64,000 bases of DNA from Pseudoalteromonas sp. EB27. GTDB lineage: Bacteria; Pseudomonadota; Gammaproteobacteria; Enterobacterales; Alteromonadaceae. Below, in pieces: positions 1 through 9,231 of the stretch. The translations under genes were made by a program, and so were the position numbers. Positions within the stretch are counted from its first letter, which is position 1. Every line of letters begins with the position of its first letter. The notes under the pieces are model-generated. The model saw only the letters and a list, made by a program, of their open reading frames with translations, was not told the origin of the DNA and did no database searches. Location: positions 205,114-269,113 of the forward strand of contig NZ_MTQD01000004.1 in assembly GCF_001974875.1 (NCBI RefSeq). Direction: 5' to 3'.

Positions 1-3000
1 AGTCATAGCGACCACCAAACAAAGTAATTGCTCGATTATTTCCGTTCTTTCTACTACTTGGATACAAAATTCCATTATAACCGGCGTCGAATGCTTGGTT
101 GGAAATCTGATTTGTATAACCGTATATTGTTTTCTGCTGAACAGGATTATCGACTTTCGCAGCCAATTTTGCTGGGTCAATACTCATTTTTTTAAGCACA
201 TTCGGATCTGTCAAATCCAAAATATTATCCACTCGCACATCACCAACAAACAGAGACTTCCCATCTAAATTTTTACGGACTTCTACATATGAGGTAACAA
301 CATTTTCACCAAAGTAAACATCTTCACCAGTTGGGCGATACGTAGGGTCAGAAAAGCGATATTGCGCACTTGGATTTGTACTTAATGCGGGGAAATTTGA
401 ATCATATATTTTATGTCCATCCATATGCACATCAGAGCCACTACCAGAAATAATATTCGGTTCGTTATTTGAAGCTTTTAATGCATTTTTAGCACCTTTA
501 GTCCCATTCAAAACAGTCTTACCGCCAGCTAAGGTAGCAGCAATTTCAACAGATTTATGCGCCATTGTAGCAAGTGCTGGTGAACCTGTCGCCTCAAGCG
601 TCGCATCACCAAGCGCTGCCATATTGTCTTCATAATACTCTTGCACGATCGGAGCTAACTTCTCTGATACGGCTTGCCCTGCATCAGTAAATGGGCCTAT
701 TTGATTGGATTGTACACTTTCTATGGTATGAACCGCTGCATCTATATCACCTCCTGACATAGCGAGAGTGACAATACCTGCACCACCAGCTACAACATCA
801 ACTACTGAGTTGAATAATCCAGAAACAAATAAATCAAGTCCGCCTGTAACTGCATCAAAGGCATTAATCTGCTCAACCATCTCGTCAGCTGTGCATCCTG
901 ATTGCTCTTGTTTACAAATATTTTCTATTTGGCTTCTAAGATCACCTGAAATCTCTGGCTTTGCATCAAGCGCTGCTTTTACTTTTGCCTGCCCCTCTTT
1001 ACACAACAGCCCCATTGGATCCACCCAATTCACCGGGTTTGGCGCGTATTGATAGTGGTTTATGCCACCCACTAAACCAATTGGATCTTGATTTATAAAT
1101 CGCTGTTGTTTTGGGCTGTAGTAGCGATAACGGTTGTAATGCAGGCCGCTCTCTTCATCAAAATACTGCCCTTGAAAACGAATTGGCTGAGTGAAGCTAT
1201 TTTTATTGCTTATCTCTGATTCTTCATAACCATACACATCGGCTTGATTTTCCCACACTACTTCTGCTTTGTTGTTGGTTACAAAACATGGAGTATTCAG
1301 TTGGTCTAGGTGGTAGTAGTACACCTCACCTTGTTTAATTAGCGCGACCGGGTGAAATTGATTTGGTAGGTTGATATACCAGGTATATTCACCGTGTTGG
1401 TATTCACCGATTAACTGGTCGTTATCCCAAATGTAATCAATTTTGCCTTGCTCGGTGTGCTTGGCTATACGACGACCTAATGGGTCGTAGTCGTATTGAG
1501 TAAGCGTACCGTTGTTATTAAAACAACTTAGCTGATTAAATGCGTTATATTCACGGCGGGTTTTTATGCCTTTACCGGTTTCGCGTATTTGGTTACCGAA
1601 TTCATCATAATGAAAGTCGCTATCGCCAAAGTGGGTTAAACGGTCGGCATCAGTGATGCCTGTAATAACCCCATCGTCTTCGCTTAGCTCACTAGCAACC
1701 GTTGCTGTGCTTGAATCACTGTACTCACTATGAATTACATTACGTGTGCTTTCTGACTGATTACTTTCAACCTTATTGGTCGCATCGCTATTATCATTTG
1801 GCTGAGTAGTTTGCTGCTCGGCTAATTCGTTATTTTGAATTCTTGATTGGCTAACTGGGTTACCAAAACTATCCCACTGGTATTGCCTGGTTTTTGTATT
1901 CTCACCACTGGCTAGGTTTTGTTGAATTAACTGGCCTAGGCTGTTGTACTCAAAATTAATATTATGACTACTAACGCCTTCCTCTTTACGCGCAATCAGC
2001 TGGTTGATGCTGTCGTAGTTGTACGTACAGGTATCAAATAGCGCTTGCGCAGGATGGGTTAACTGCTGTTGTGTTAAGCGGTTAAATACATCAAATTGTT
2101 GGGTAAGGGTTATATCATTACCAAACTTTTGCGTTTGAATATTACCTTGACTGTCATAGCTAAGCGCTGCAAGTTCAACAGCCGTGCTATTGGCTTGCTG
2201 TAAGTGAATAGCACTTAGCTGGCCAAATTTATTGTAGCTATATTTAAGTGTACTTGAATCTGGCAAGGTCAGTGATTGCCTTCTGCCGTATTCGTCGTAG
2301 CTGTATTTTAAGGTATGTGCTTGTTGCTGGTTATTAACTTGCTCGGCGTACAGTAGCCTGCCGCCTTTATCAAACGTTTTTTTAAGTGTTGATTGCGCAT
2401 TATGTGCACGCGCAATTTTACCTTGCTTTGTGTAGCTGTAGTAATTGGCGTTATTAATTATATGTGAGTCGCTTGCAAGGCTTGCATGCTGCGCAGTTAC
2501 GCGGCCAAGGCTGTCGCGCTCTATTTTTACATAGCGTTTGTTGCTTTGCGTTACTGAGGCTAAGCGATTACAGGCATCGTATTTATACTGCTGTAGCGTA
2601 CCATCAAACCCGGTTATTTGTGTTGGGTTTTCGTTCGCGTCGTAACTTATGCGGTATACGTGGCCGTCGCTTCGCTCTATGGCTGTTAAGTTTCGCTCTT
2701 TGTCGTACGTTAAATGCAGGGCGCTGCCATCGGGCTGAATAACACAATGCGGTTGGCTTAGCCCTTCAAAGTGCTGCTCGGTGGTGTCGCCTTTGCTGTT
2801 TTGCGAGCTAATTAATCGCCCTGCTTCGTCGTAGCTAAAGTATTGATGCTGCTTATTTTCAGGCTCGTTTTCATCAAAGGCAATTGTTTGTGTAAGCTGG
2901 CCGTGCTCATTGTATTTATATTGGGTGAGTAAGCCTGCGTTATTCAGTGTGGCATTTACGCGGCCTAGGCTGTCGTAGCTGTAACGTATTAACTCATCGT

Positions 3001-4759
3001 TATAATGCTTTGCTAATAGCTCGCCTTGCTCGTTCCAAATAAATTTGGTGATTTGACCATTTTTATTAATATGCTGGGTTAACTGGCCGAGCTTATCGTA
3101 GCTGTATAATGTGGTGCGGCCATCACCAAAGGTTTCGCTTTGTAATAAGCCAGCCACACTGTATTTACGCGTAATGGTTTGCCCATCAGGTAGGGTAGTT
3201 AATACACGTTGCCCAAGTTGGTTGTAAGCAAAATGGGTTTGGCTACCATCTGGCTGCGTTATTGTTTCTAATTGGCCGAAAGGTGTGTAGCTATAGCGCG
3301 TTGTGCTGCTATCGGGCTTAATTTCACTGAGCTTTTGGCCTTGCGCATTGTATGTATATTGCCAAACGTTGCCGTTAGGGTCGGTATGTTTTACCAATTT
3401 ACCTTGTGCGTTATGTACAAAGTGCTCTTTGTGGCCGCGTGAGTCTATACAGGTTGTTTCACCAGCCTCTAAGTTATATTCAAACTGGTAAGTATAGGTG
3501 TTGTTATCGCCCCATTGTTTTATACATTTAGCGCTGGGTGAGTAGCTATCCCACTCAAAATGATGGCTAAAGCCACTGGCTCGGGTACGCTTTGTTAATA
3601 AATTAGCGGCGTTGTAGGCGTAACGCTCAGTTTCGTTTTGCTGATTAGTAGACTGAACAAGGTTTTTGTTTTCGTCGTACTCGTAGCTTGCTAGTAATGG
3701 CGATAGTAATTGCTGTTTGTTGTTTTTATCGGTGCAGTACGCTGCTATTTTGCTTAATAAACCTTGCGCGTTGTAGCTAATAATGCAGCCACGTACTTTG
3801 TTTACTTCTATGCGGTGTAGGCGCTCTTTTGCATCGTAATAAAACGCGATGCTTTGGCCTTTTTCGTTAATTATTTTTTCAAGCAACCACGCGCTTTCGC
3901 CTGGTTTAAAGGTAAGGTGTTGGTCATCTGGCGTTACAAGTACTTGCTTACCATTTGTTTGGTAATGCAGTGCAAGGTTACTACTTAACTGATAGCTCGA
4001 TTGGCCAGGCTTTACCTTTTCAAATTTATGTTTAGCGCCGTGCTCGTCTTGATACTCTAACCAGTAGGTGCCTTTTTGTTTAGGACCCACTTTTGGCGGC
4101 GGCAAGTAATGCTCTGTAAGGCTTGCCATAAAGTCATGGCGCCAACCATTACCCATTGTTATACACACATCAGCATGAGATGAGCGATACAAACGTCGCC
4201 ACACTAATTGGCGACTGCCCGCCAATGTAAAGTCGATAAGCGGGAGGATTTCTTCGCCAGAGAGCATTGATACCGGATCTGAACGGCACTCTTGATTTGT
4301 AATGGGCTCTTCGCTTGCGGTGTTATTACTTGCACCGCCAGTGTTTTTAGCGGGTGCTTGCGATGCGCTTTTCCCTGATGCTGTTGAGCTTGGTTTTTTG
4401 CTCGACTTTTTGCCAGCTGCTCTACTATTGGTGTTATCACTAACTTGAATAGATGACTTTGCTTTTTGGTGATAACACGTTACAGCGCCAGCTATTAAAG
4501 CTTGGGTAAGTGCACTTGCGGTTTCGCGGGCAGAGGCGCTGCGTGGGCAGCTAACGCCTGCGCTATTTAATAAGTTAATTACGTCGAGGCGTTTGGCAGC
4601 ATCGCCAGTTAGCGCACCACCAATTTCAGCTATTTGCTGTTTAGCACTTTGTGCCGTGTTTGCTACTGCAGGTGCATAGCCAGAGGGCGTTTGGCCTTTA
4701 CCAGCAACGAGGCAAATGGGGTAACTTGATCCTTGTAAAACAACTGTATTACTTTGCAT
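1..4759 (-). CDS. Rhs-repeat T6SS effector with RES-like C-terminal toxin tip (3' end beyond window)
   Basis: The minus-strand frame is open from an ATG at 4759 to the window edge, giving about 1,586 residues without the stop. Residues ~1-155 form a non-PAAR N-terminus with a Lys/Ser/Ala-rich linker. From ~160 to ~1245 there are dozens of YD/RHS repeats (Y-x-Y-D-x-x-G-R/Q-L), the polymer that forms the Rhs cocoon. The core ends with the hallmark P-x4-DPxGL (PVNWVDPMGL, near 1010-1040). A hydrophobic Gly/Ala-rich pre-toxin stretch follows. The last ~130 visible residues look like a RES domain: YRFSDPTYR, a G-E-x-x-Y-F-G segment, DLTDPNVL, and GILYPSSRKNG followed by ITLFGGR. RES toxins of the MbcT/ParT type degrade NAD+. 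The start overlaps the stop of the upstream gene (TAATG), so expression is coupled. Rhs identity is near certain; the RES call is by motif only. Confidence 0.9.
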   Translation of the reverse strand, partial: MQSNTVVLQGSSYPICLVAGKGQTPSGYAPAVANTAQSAKQQIAEIGGALTGDAAKRLDVINLLNSAGVSCPRSASARETASALTQALIAGAVTCYHQKAKSSIQVSDNTNSRAAGKKSSKKPSSTASGKSASQAPAKNTGGASNNTASEEPITNQECRSDPVSMLSGEEILPLIDFTLAGSRQLVWRRLYRSSHADVCITMGNGWRHDFMASLTEHYLPPPKVGPKQKGTYWLEYQDEHGAKHKFEKVKPGQSSYQLSSNLALHYQTNGKQVLVTPDDQHLTFKPGESAWLLEKIINEKGQSIAFYYDAKERLHRIEVNKVRGCIISYNAQGLLSKIAAYCTDKNNKQQLLSPLLASYEYDENKNLVQSTNQQNETERYAYNAANLLTKRTRASGFSHHFEWDSYSPSAKCIKQWGDNNTYTYQFEYNLEAGETTCIDSRGHKEHFVHNAQGKLVKHTDPNGNVWQYTYNAQGQKLSEIKPDSSTTRYSYTPFGQLETITQPDGSQTHFAYNQLGQRVLTTLPDGQTITRKYSVAGLLQSETFGDGRTTLYSYDKLGQLTQHINKNGQITKFIWNEQGELLAKHYNDELIRYSYDSLGRVNATLNNAGLLTQYKYNEHGQLTQTIAFDENEPENKQHQYFSYDEAGRLISSQNSKGDTTEQHFEGLSQPHCVIQPDGSALHLTYDKERNLTAIERSDGHVYRISYDANENPTQITGFDGTLQQYKYDACNRLASVTQSNKRYVKIERDSLGRVTAQHASLASDSHIINNANYYSYTKQGKIARAHNAQSTLKKTFDKGGRLLYAEQVNNQQQAHTLKYSYDEYGRRQSLTLPDSSTLKYSYNKFGQLSAIHLQQANSTAVELAALSYDSQGNIQTQKFGNDITLTQQFDVFNRLTQQQLTHPAQALFDTCTYNYDSINQLIARKEEGVSSHNINFEYNSLGQLIQQNLASGENTKTRQYQWDSFGNPVSQSRIQNNELAEQQTTQPNDNSDATNKVESNQSESTRNVIHSEYSDSSTATVASELSEDDGVITGITDADRLTHFGDSDFHYDEFGNQIRETGKGIKTRREYNAFNQLSCFNNNGTLTQYDYDPLGRRIAKHTEQGKIDYIWDNDQLIGEYQHGEYTWYINLPNQFHPVALIKQGEVYYYHLDQLNTPCFVTNNKAEVVWENQADVYGYEESEISNKNSFTQPIRFQGQYFDEESGLHYNRYRYYSPKQQRFINQDPIGLVGGINHYQYAPNPVNWVDPMGLLCKEGQAKVKAALDAKPEISGDLRSQIENICKQEQSGCTADEMVEQINAFDAVTGGLDLFVSGLFNSVVDVVAGGAGIVTLAMSGGDIDAAVHTIESVQSNQIGPFTDAGQAVSEKLAPIVQEYYEDNMAALGDATLEATGSPALATMAHKSVEIAATLAGGKTVLNGTKGAKNALKASNNEPNIISGSGSDVHMDGHKIYDSNFPALSTNPSAQYRFSDPTYRPTGEDVYFGENVVTSYVEVRKNLDGKSLFVGDVRVDNILDLTDPNVLKKMSIDPAKLAAKVDNPVQQKTIYGYTNQISNQAFDAGYNGILYPSSRKNGNNRAITLFGGRYD

Positions 4760-5610
4760 TAGTTGTGTACTTCCTCACTTATCCATAAGTATGATGCTGC
4801 GGCCTGGTATTTTGATTGTTCTTGAGAAATCACTAACGCATGTTTAAAGTGATTTACAATAGCCGGGCTTGAGGTCAATTGATATAAATTGACGAGTCCT
4901 TCAAGCGCACCAATTTTACCTAATTTGTAATTAGGTAATTCATAATGTGTATGCTCACTAATTAAATTACTGAGCAATTGTAAATTTGTTAACCACACAT
5001 CGCTTTCGTGGTTTACGCCATTACCTGGCGCACATATAAAATCTATTCGTTTTTTACTATTAAGCGCAATGTTAGAAAAAATCCCACTTAATTGGTTATG
5101 CTTTATAAAATCTACAGATGGAGCCAGTTCGTGGCTTTGTTGCATCCAACCAGTTTTAACCGCTGTAACAGTTGCAAATGCACCACCAACACCTCGATAG
5201 GCATATTCACCATTTATATTTGCTTTGTATGTTGCGTCTACTGCAAGTACGTTAACCTTTTTCCACTGATTTTTTTGCACAAGTTCGATCATTGTATTAG
5301 CGCCTGTAGCACCATAAAACAAAATATGACTTACATGCTGTGGAAATAACTGTTTTAAACTATTTGCCAAAAGTTGCTTAAGCTCGCCTTGGTATTCAAG
5401 CGCAGGAAGCAACCAAACTAAAGGTGCTTGTAAGTCTTCAACTTTTGCAAATAATTCTTTTGCTTTTAATATGCAATCGTAAATGCATGCATTCCACGAT
5501 TGCCATTCTTTAAACTCATTTGATGCAGACTCTTCGCCGTATAAAAGCTCATCTATGTCTTGAGAAAATGGCGCTAAAAAACACTCCATATTAATATTAA
5601 AAGCACTCAC
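4759..5610 (-). CDS. Thiolase/ketoacyl-synthase-fold-like protein, T6SS effector adaptor candidate
   Basis: This 283-residue protein starts at GTG 5610, chosen because it overlaps the upstream stop as GTGA and has a GGAGG seven bases before it. Two stretches resemble the thiolase-like fold: a helix-strand segment around residues 95-145 (YGATGANTMIEL, then VLAVDATYK, then YRGVGGAFATV, where ketosynthases have the nucleophile helix, the 'vlvggvDs' strand and the 'GEGA' loop) and LGKIGALEGLVNLYQL near residue 232, like the C-terminal GHxxGAAG helix. The catalytic Cys and His are not at the expected places, so enzymatic activity is unlikely. Ketosynthase-like pseudoenzymes are known from memory beside some VgrG/effector loci. 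Sitting directly before rhs with coupled translation, it may help load or fold the Rhs effector. The fold call is moderate; the role is inference. Confidence 0.55.
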   Translation of the reverse strand: MSAFNINMECFLAPFSQDIDELLYGEESASNEFKEWQSWNACIYDCILKAKELFAKVEDLQAPLVWLLPALEYQGELKQLLANSLKQLFPQHVSHILFYGATGANTMIELVQKNQWKKVNVLAVDATYKANINGEYAYRGVGGAFATVTAVKTGWMQQSHELAPSVDFIKHNQLSGIFSNIALNSKKRIDFICAPGNGVNHESDVWLTNLQLLSNLISEHTHYELPNYKLGKIGALEGLVNLYQLTSSPAIVNHFKHALVISQEQSKYQAAASYLWISEEVHN

Positions 5611-6635
5611 AACACGGCCTCCGCAGCTAACTTTTTAGCAGTAGCGTATTGGTAGTAGTTATATAAGTTAAATACAGCTTGGCTATAGCTATCCATAGCA
5701 GACATTTCTATAGCATTTAACTTAGTATTTAGCGCTTTACCTGCTATTAAGCGCGAAGATGAAAGCTCGCCCTCAAACTTTGGCCAGTTAGTGTGTAACT
5801 GACGCTTAAATTCACTACACGATAACTCATCACCTTGCCATGCTTGCAGTTGTGTTTCAAAGCTCACCAATAAATCAAGCTTATCGCCAAGCAAGCGCCT
5901 TATTAAAGCAATAATGGTATGTGGTTCTTCAACTTTATTTAAAAAAGTATTAGCTAATGGAATTAATTTTGCAAAGCTACTTTGCAGTAATACCTGCATG
6001 GTTTGGTCAACCGTTAAAGTGTTGCTTGCATGGTTGCCAACTACATTCACCTGTTCCCAACTAAGTGATAATAAAAAAAGCGACATTAACGGAGAATTAA
6101 TAAGCCCAGCATTGCATAAGTGTTTAAACGTATTTATTACTTCGGTATTTTTGGCTTGGCTACTTATTAATAAATTTTGCTCCAACGCTGGCTGTAAATG
6201 CTCAAGTGACTCTTGATTAGTAGTTAATGCAAAGCACAAAGTTTTTAAGTCAATATAAGCGATTAAATTCAAGCTATGCTGCTGTAACAAAACTTTATAA
6301 ATAATTAATTTAGTTAGGCTATGTAAGGTAGGCTCGTTCATTAAAGCGTTAATAAACGCTAAGTTAATGTTTTGAGGCAAATTAGCCATTACCTCAACGC
6401 ATGCTTGTGCAGCGGAATCAATATTGGGGTCACTTTGTAAAAAAGTGATTAATTGCACTAAATCTGGCTGGCTAAATTTTTGTGGGACGTTATTTTTCTT
6501 AGCCGTTAACCAACATGCTTCTAATAGCTTTGTTTTAAGTGTTTTTATAAAACCTACGCATGTAAAAGGGCAATATTGTGCTTCACTAATTGCTAGCAGT
6601 TGCGCTTTATGATTACTTAGGTATGTAGATAGCAA
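5607..6635 (-). CDS. Unrecognised helical protein of the VgrG-PAAR-Rhs module
   Basis: This 342-residue protein is not recognised. The composition suggests mostly alpha-helix with many Leu/Ala/Gln, perhaps helical repeats; there is no signal peptide, transmembrane segment or obvious catalytic motif. The frame opens at TTG 6635, two bases after the PAAR stop, with AGGTGG about seven bases upstream. A later start would lose the close spacing. It ends with a GTGA overlap into the thiolase-like gene. The tight packing between PAAR and Rhs suggests co-expression and a role in assembling the PAAR-Rhs cargo on VgrG, as adaptors of other families (DUF4123, DUF2169, DUF1795) do, but it shows no visible likeness to those. 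Confidence 0.75.
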   Translation of the reverse strand: MLSTYLSNHKAQLLAISEAQYCPFTCVGFIKTLKTKLLEACWLTAKKNNVPQKFSQPDLVQLITFLQSDPNIDSAAQACVEVMANLPQNINLAFINALMNEPTLHSLTKLIIYKVLLQQHSLNLIAYIDLKTLCFALTTNQESLEHLQPALEQNLLISSQAKNTEVINTFKHLCNAGLINSPLMSLFLLSLSWEQVNVVGNHASNTLTVDQTMQVLLQSSFAKLIPLANTFLNKVEEPHTIIALIRRLLGDKLDLLVSFETQLQAWQGDELSCSEFKRQLHTNWPKFEGELSSSRLIAGKALNTKLNAIEMSAMDSYSQAVFNLYNYYQYATAKKLAAEAVL

Positions 6636-6637
6636 GG

Positions 6638-6928
6638 TTAGCCACCTATTAATACTGTAGGGTTGCCAACAACAATTTTACCGCCGTGGGAGCTGTCATC
6701 ACCCATTCTAGCTGCAGGCTTACCGTTAATTTTAACCGAGCCAGAACCCGATTTAATACTATCTGGTGGGCCAATACACACCATCATGTCGCCTTTACGC
6801 GCAGCAGGCATTCCACCAATTAAGACATTAGTTGAACCAATAACTACAGGGCCGCCTACATGCGGCACTGTGCCGGTTGTTTTAGGACACACATGCATGT
6901 GACCAATTGTAGCTGCGGGCTTGCCCAT
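6638..6928 (-). CDS. PAAR-domain T6SS spike tip protein
   Basis: This is a stand-alone 96-residue PAAR protein that caps the VgrG trimer and sharpens the spike. The sequence shows the typical Gly/Pro-rich beta repeats: GKPAATIGHMHVCP at the N-terminus, GGPVVIGSTNVLIGGMPAAR, then GKPAARMGDDSSHGGKIVVG and a final GNPTVLIGG. Conserved His/Cys residues (H10, H12, C14 and the SHGG histidine) are the likely zinc ligands. The ATG at 6928 has AAGGAGT seven bases upstream. It lies between a small vgrG-linked gene and the 342-residue unknown. No toxin extension is attached, so the downstream Rhs protein is presumably docked through separate adaptors. Confidence 0.95.
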   Translation of the reverse strand: MGKPAATIGHMHVCPKTTGTVPHVGGPVVIGSTNVLIGGMPAARKGDMMVCIGPPDSIKSGSGSVKINGKPAARMGDDSSHGGKIVVGNPTVLIGG

Positions 6929-6963
6929 AAAGACTCCTTGTCTGTTTATATTTTTAAATAAAA

Positions 6964-7320
6964 CTAATCAAATAAAGGGATAATTAATAACTTGCTGTGC
7001 GCCACTAATAGAGATAAACACTCTATTAATTCACTTTGAGAATAATCTGAAAGTGCAACAGGGCTTTGCATAGCATATTGGTATAATCCCGACACAACAT
7101 CTTCACTATTTAATACTGAGTGTAAATTATTTAAAAACTGGCCAGCGTAATAACCATTCATTGCTTTTAGGTGACTTAATGCTGGATTTAGCAATGGATC
7201 GTCTGGTCTATTAATTGGCAAACATATTAAATGCGCAAGCCCATAACGGCAATATACAACATATCCGTTATTATTAATGCCGTTTCTAAGTCCTGAATGA
7301 AAGCTATTTATTATTTCCAT
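6964..7320 (-). CDS. Small VgrG-linked protein of unknown function
   Basis: This 118-residue protein starts seven bases after the vgrG stop, on the same strand. It is not recognised. It has no signal peptide, membrane segment or Cys pair. The first half is polar with aromatic residues (NGYVVYCRYGLAHLICLP), the second half is helical and Leu-rich (LLVAHSKLLIIPLF at the end). Its place between vgrG and PAAR, with an ordinary 36-base gap to PAAR, argues for a structural or chaperone role in spike assembly. It could also be a degenerate adaptor. The evidence is position only. Confidence 0.7.
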   Translation of the reverse strand: MEIINSFHSGLRNGINNNGYVVYCRYGLAHLICLPINRPDDPLLNPALSHLKAMNGYYAGQFLNNLHSVLNSEDVVSGLYQYAMQSPVALSDYSQSELIECLSLLVAHSKLLIIPLFD

Positions 7321-7327
7321 ATTTGCA

Positions 7328-9205
7328 CTAATTTAATTTAATCATTCCAGCTGATAAAGTAATAGCACTGCCGTCAACTTTAACATTACTACCTTTAATA
7401 TTTATATTAGTGCCTTCAATAGTTATATTACCATTACTGCTCATTTTAATTTGTGCAGAGCCTGTTTTAATAACTATTTCATCACCCGCTTCTATATTTA
7501 ATGTTTTACCTACTTTTAAAGTATCGTTTTCACCCATTTCGGCAATACGATTTTTAGCAACATTAAGGGTGTCGTTGTTAGCAATATCTGTTTTTCTGTC
7601 GTTGCCAATTTCGATGTTGTGGTCGTGATCTGTCTTATCGTTTTGATCGTTTTTAACATAGAGCTGCTTGTCTTTTTCTGCTTGAAGATAAACCAGCTCA
7701 CTGCCTTTTTTATCTTCAAACCTAAGCTCGTTAAAATTATCTGCTCCGCCTTCTTTTGTAGAACGCGTTTTTATGCCGCTTTGCGTTTTTTCTGCCGGTA
7801 ATGCATACGGAGGCATTAAGTCTGCGTTATACACGGCCCCACTTATTATAGGTTGATCTGGGTCGCCATTTATAAAATCCACAAGTACTTCTTGGCCAAC
7901 GCGAGGGAAGAAAAAAGCCCCCCACTTTTTACCAGCCCAGTTTTGGGCAACGCGGATCCAACACGAACTTTTAGAATCTTTTTTGCCTTCTCTGTCCCAA
8001 TCAAATTGCACTTTTACACGACCATATTGGTCAATCATAATTTCATCAGCGCTATCGCCAGTTACGATTGCCGTTTGGACCCCGTTTATTACAGGCTTTT
8101 TCTTATTTATTTGTGCTCTGTAAGGGATTTCTTTTGGGACACATTCAAAGTGATTTGAATAAACTTCTTCTACCGATGACTGCTGCGAACCTGATTGGTT
8201 GGGTACTGTAATTGAAGTCATCATAGAGGTAATAACAAATGTTTTACCTTCAAGACGAGGGTCTTCGTGCTTTTTAAAACTAAATAACTTACCTACAGTA
8301 AATGAGCGGCAATCACTGCGCCCACTAGAAAGCTTCATGTCTCTTTGCAGTGACTCTAGCTGCACAGACGCTAGATTAGCAGCGCGCGGGTGGCACTCTT
8401 GCTCGCCCGTGTATTCAAAAATTTCAGAGACCGATTGAGTAGGAAGTTCAGCGTTTGCTTGCTCGCCATCTGGGTATCGTGATGGCTGTTTAAAATCGTA
8501 ACCAACACGTTTAAAACTACCAGGGGCAATACTTAAGCCACCTTGCCAGCGCGATACGTGTGATTCGCTTAAATGGCCAGTTGAAAATACAACTTTGCCT
8601 TCATTACATACTTCGTAAGCCGTAATATCATCAGCTAATACAAGCGTATGGTTACTGTTTGAGTGTTCAAAAAAGTAAAAAATACCTTCTTGTTGGAATA
8701 AGCGCTGAATAAAATCAAAATCAGACTCTTGATACTGAACACAATATTCATATTTAGGGTAGGTTTTACTGGTTTTATCGCTAAAGGCAACATTGTGTTG
8801 GCCAAATAAATCAGCAAATATTTCTTTAATTGTTTTCTTTTGAAAAATGCGGCTATTTTTACGATTGCGCATTGAAGCTGCGAATGGAACTATCGTCGCT
8901 TGATAATCTATATAATTTTTTTGCTCGTCAACATCAGCCGTACGGCTGCCATTTGAAACCAAATGACTAACAATGCCGTGGTAGTAACGCTCACCACCGC
9001 CATCTGCATTTTTTACTTTAATAGATACAGGTTTACCCACTAAGTCTTCGTGCGCGATTTGTTTACCAATAGTGTACATATTGGCAGACATAACAAACAA
9101 ATCAGACATTGCCTCTTGGGCAACAAAGCGAGTTAAATAGAGGGCATCTTTACCAACAGGGGTGCTAATTTGAATTACGTTTTTATCTTGTGTTGCTTTT
9201 TGCAT
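7328..9205 (-). CDS. vgrG: VgrG spike protein TssI
   Basis: This 625-residue protein has the full VgrG layout. The gp27-like hub fills the first ~380 residues (FDFIQRLFQQEGIFYFFEH is the family hallmark). Next is the gp5 OB-fold (DQYGRVKVQFDWDREG, SCWIRVAQNWAGKKWGAFFFPRVGQEVLVDF, GDPDQPIISGAVYN). The C-terminal beta-needle of short repeats ends ...GSAITLSAGMIKLN. There is no effector extension after the needle, so it is a structural VgrG that carries cargo through PAAR. It trimerises and sits on the Hcp tube tip. It lies 73 bases downstream of hcp, separated by a terminator hairpin. Confidence 0.97.
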   Translation of the reverse strand: MQKATQDKNVIQISTPVGKDALYLTRFVAQEAMSDLFVMSANMYTIGKQIAHEDLVGKPVSIKVKNADGGGERYYHGIVSHLVSNGSRTADVDEQKNYIDYQATIVPFAASMRNRKNSRIFQKKTIKEIFADLFGQHNVAFSDKTSKTYPKYEYCVQYQESDFDFIQRLFQQEGIFYFFEHSNSNHTLVLADDITAYEVCNEGKVVFSTGHLSESHVSRWQGGLSIAPGSFKRVGYDFKQPSRYPDGEQANAELPTQSVSEIFEYTGEQECHPRAANLASVQLESLQRDMKLSSGRSDCRSFTVGKLFSFKKHEDPRLEGKTFVITSMMTSITVPNQSGSQQSSVEEVYSNHFECVPKEIPYRAQINKKKPVINGVQTAIVTGDSADEIMIDQYGRVKVQFDWDREGKKDSKSSCWIRVAQNWAGKKWGAFFFPRVGQEVLVDFINGDPDQPIISGAVYNADLMPPYALPAEKTQSGIKTRSTKEGGADNFNELRFEDKKGSELVYLQAEKDKQLYVKNDQNDKTDHDHNIEIGNDRKTDIANNDTLNVAKNRIAEMGENDTLKVGKTLNIEAGDEIVIKTGSAQIKMSSNGNITIEGTNINIKGSNVKVDGSAITLSAGMIKLN

Positions 9206-9231
9206 TCCTTGCTTTTCCCGTCCTAAAGATC

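Noticed and set aside
768..3491. Short plus-strand frames opposite the Rhs gene
   Set aside because: They lie wholly within the long minus-strand Rhs frame, have no ribosome site and look like reverse-strand artefacts of repeat coding.
4204..4440. A 78-residue minus-strand frame inside rhs
   Set aside because: It overlaps the Rhs N-terminal linker in another frame; no ribosome site or family likeness.
7516..7719. Minus-strand frame inside vgrG
   Set aside because: Alternative frame of the VgrG needle region, Lys/Thr-rich low complexity, no start signal.
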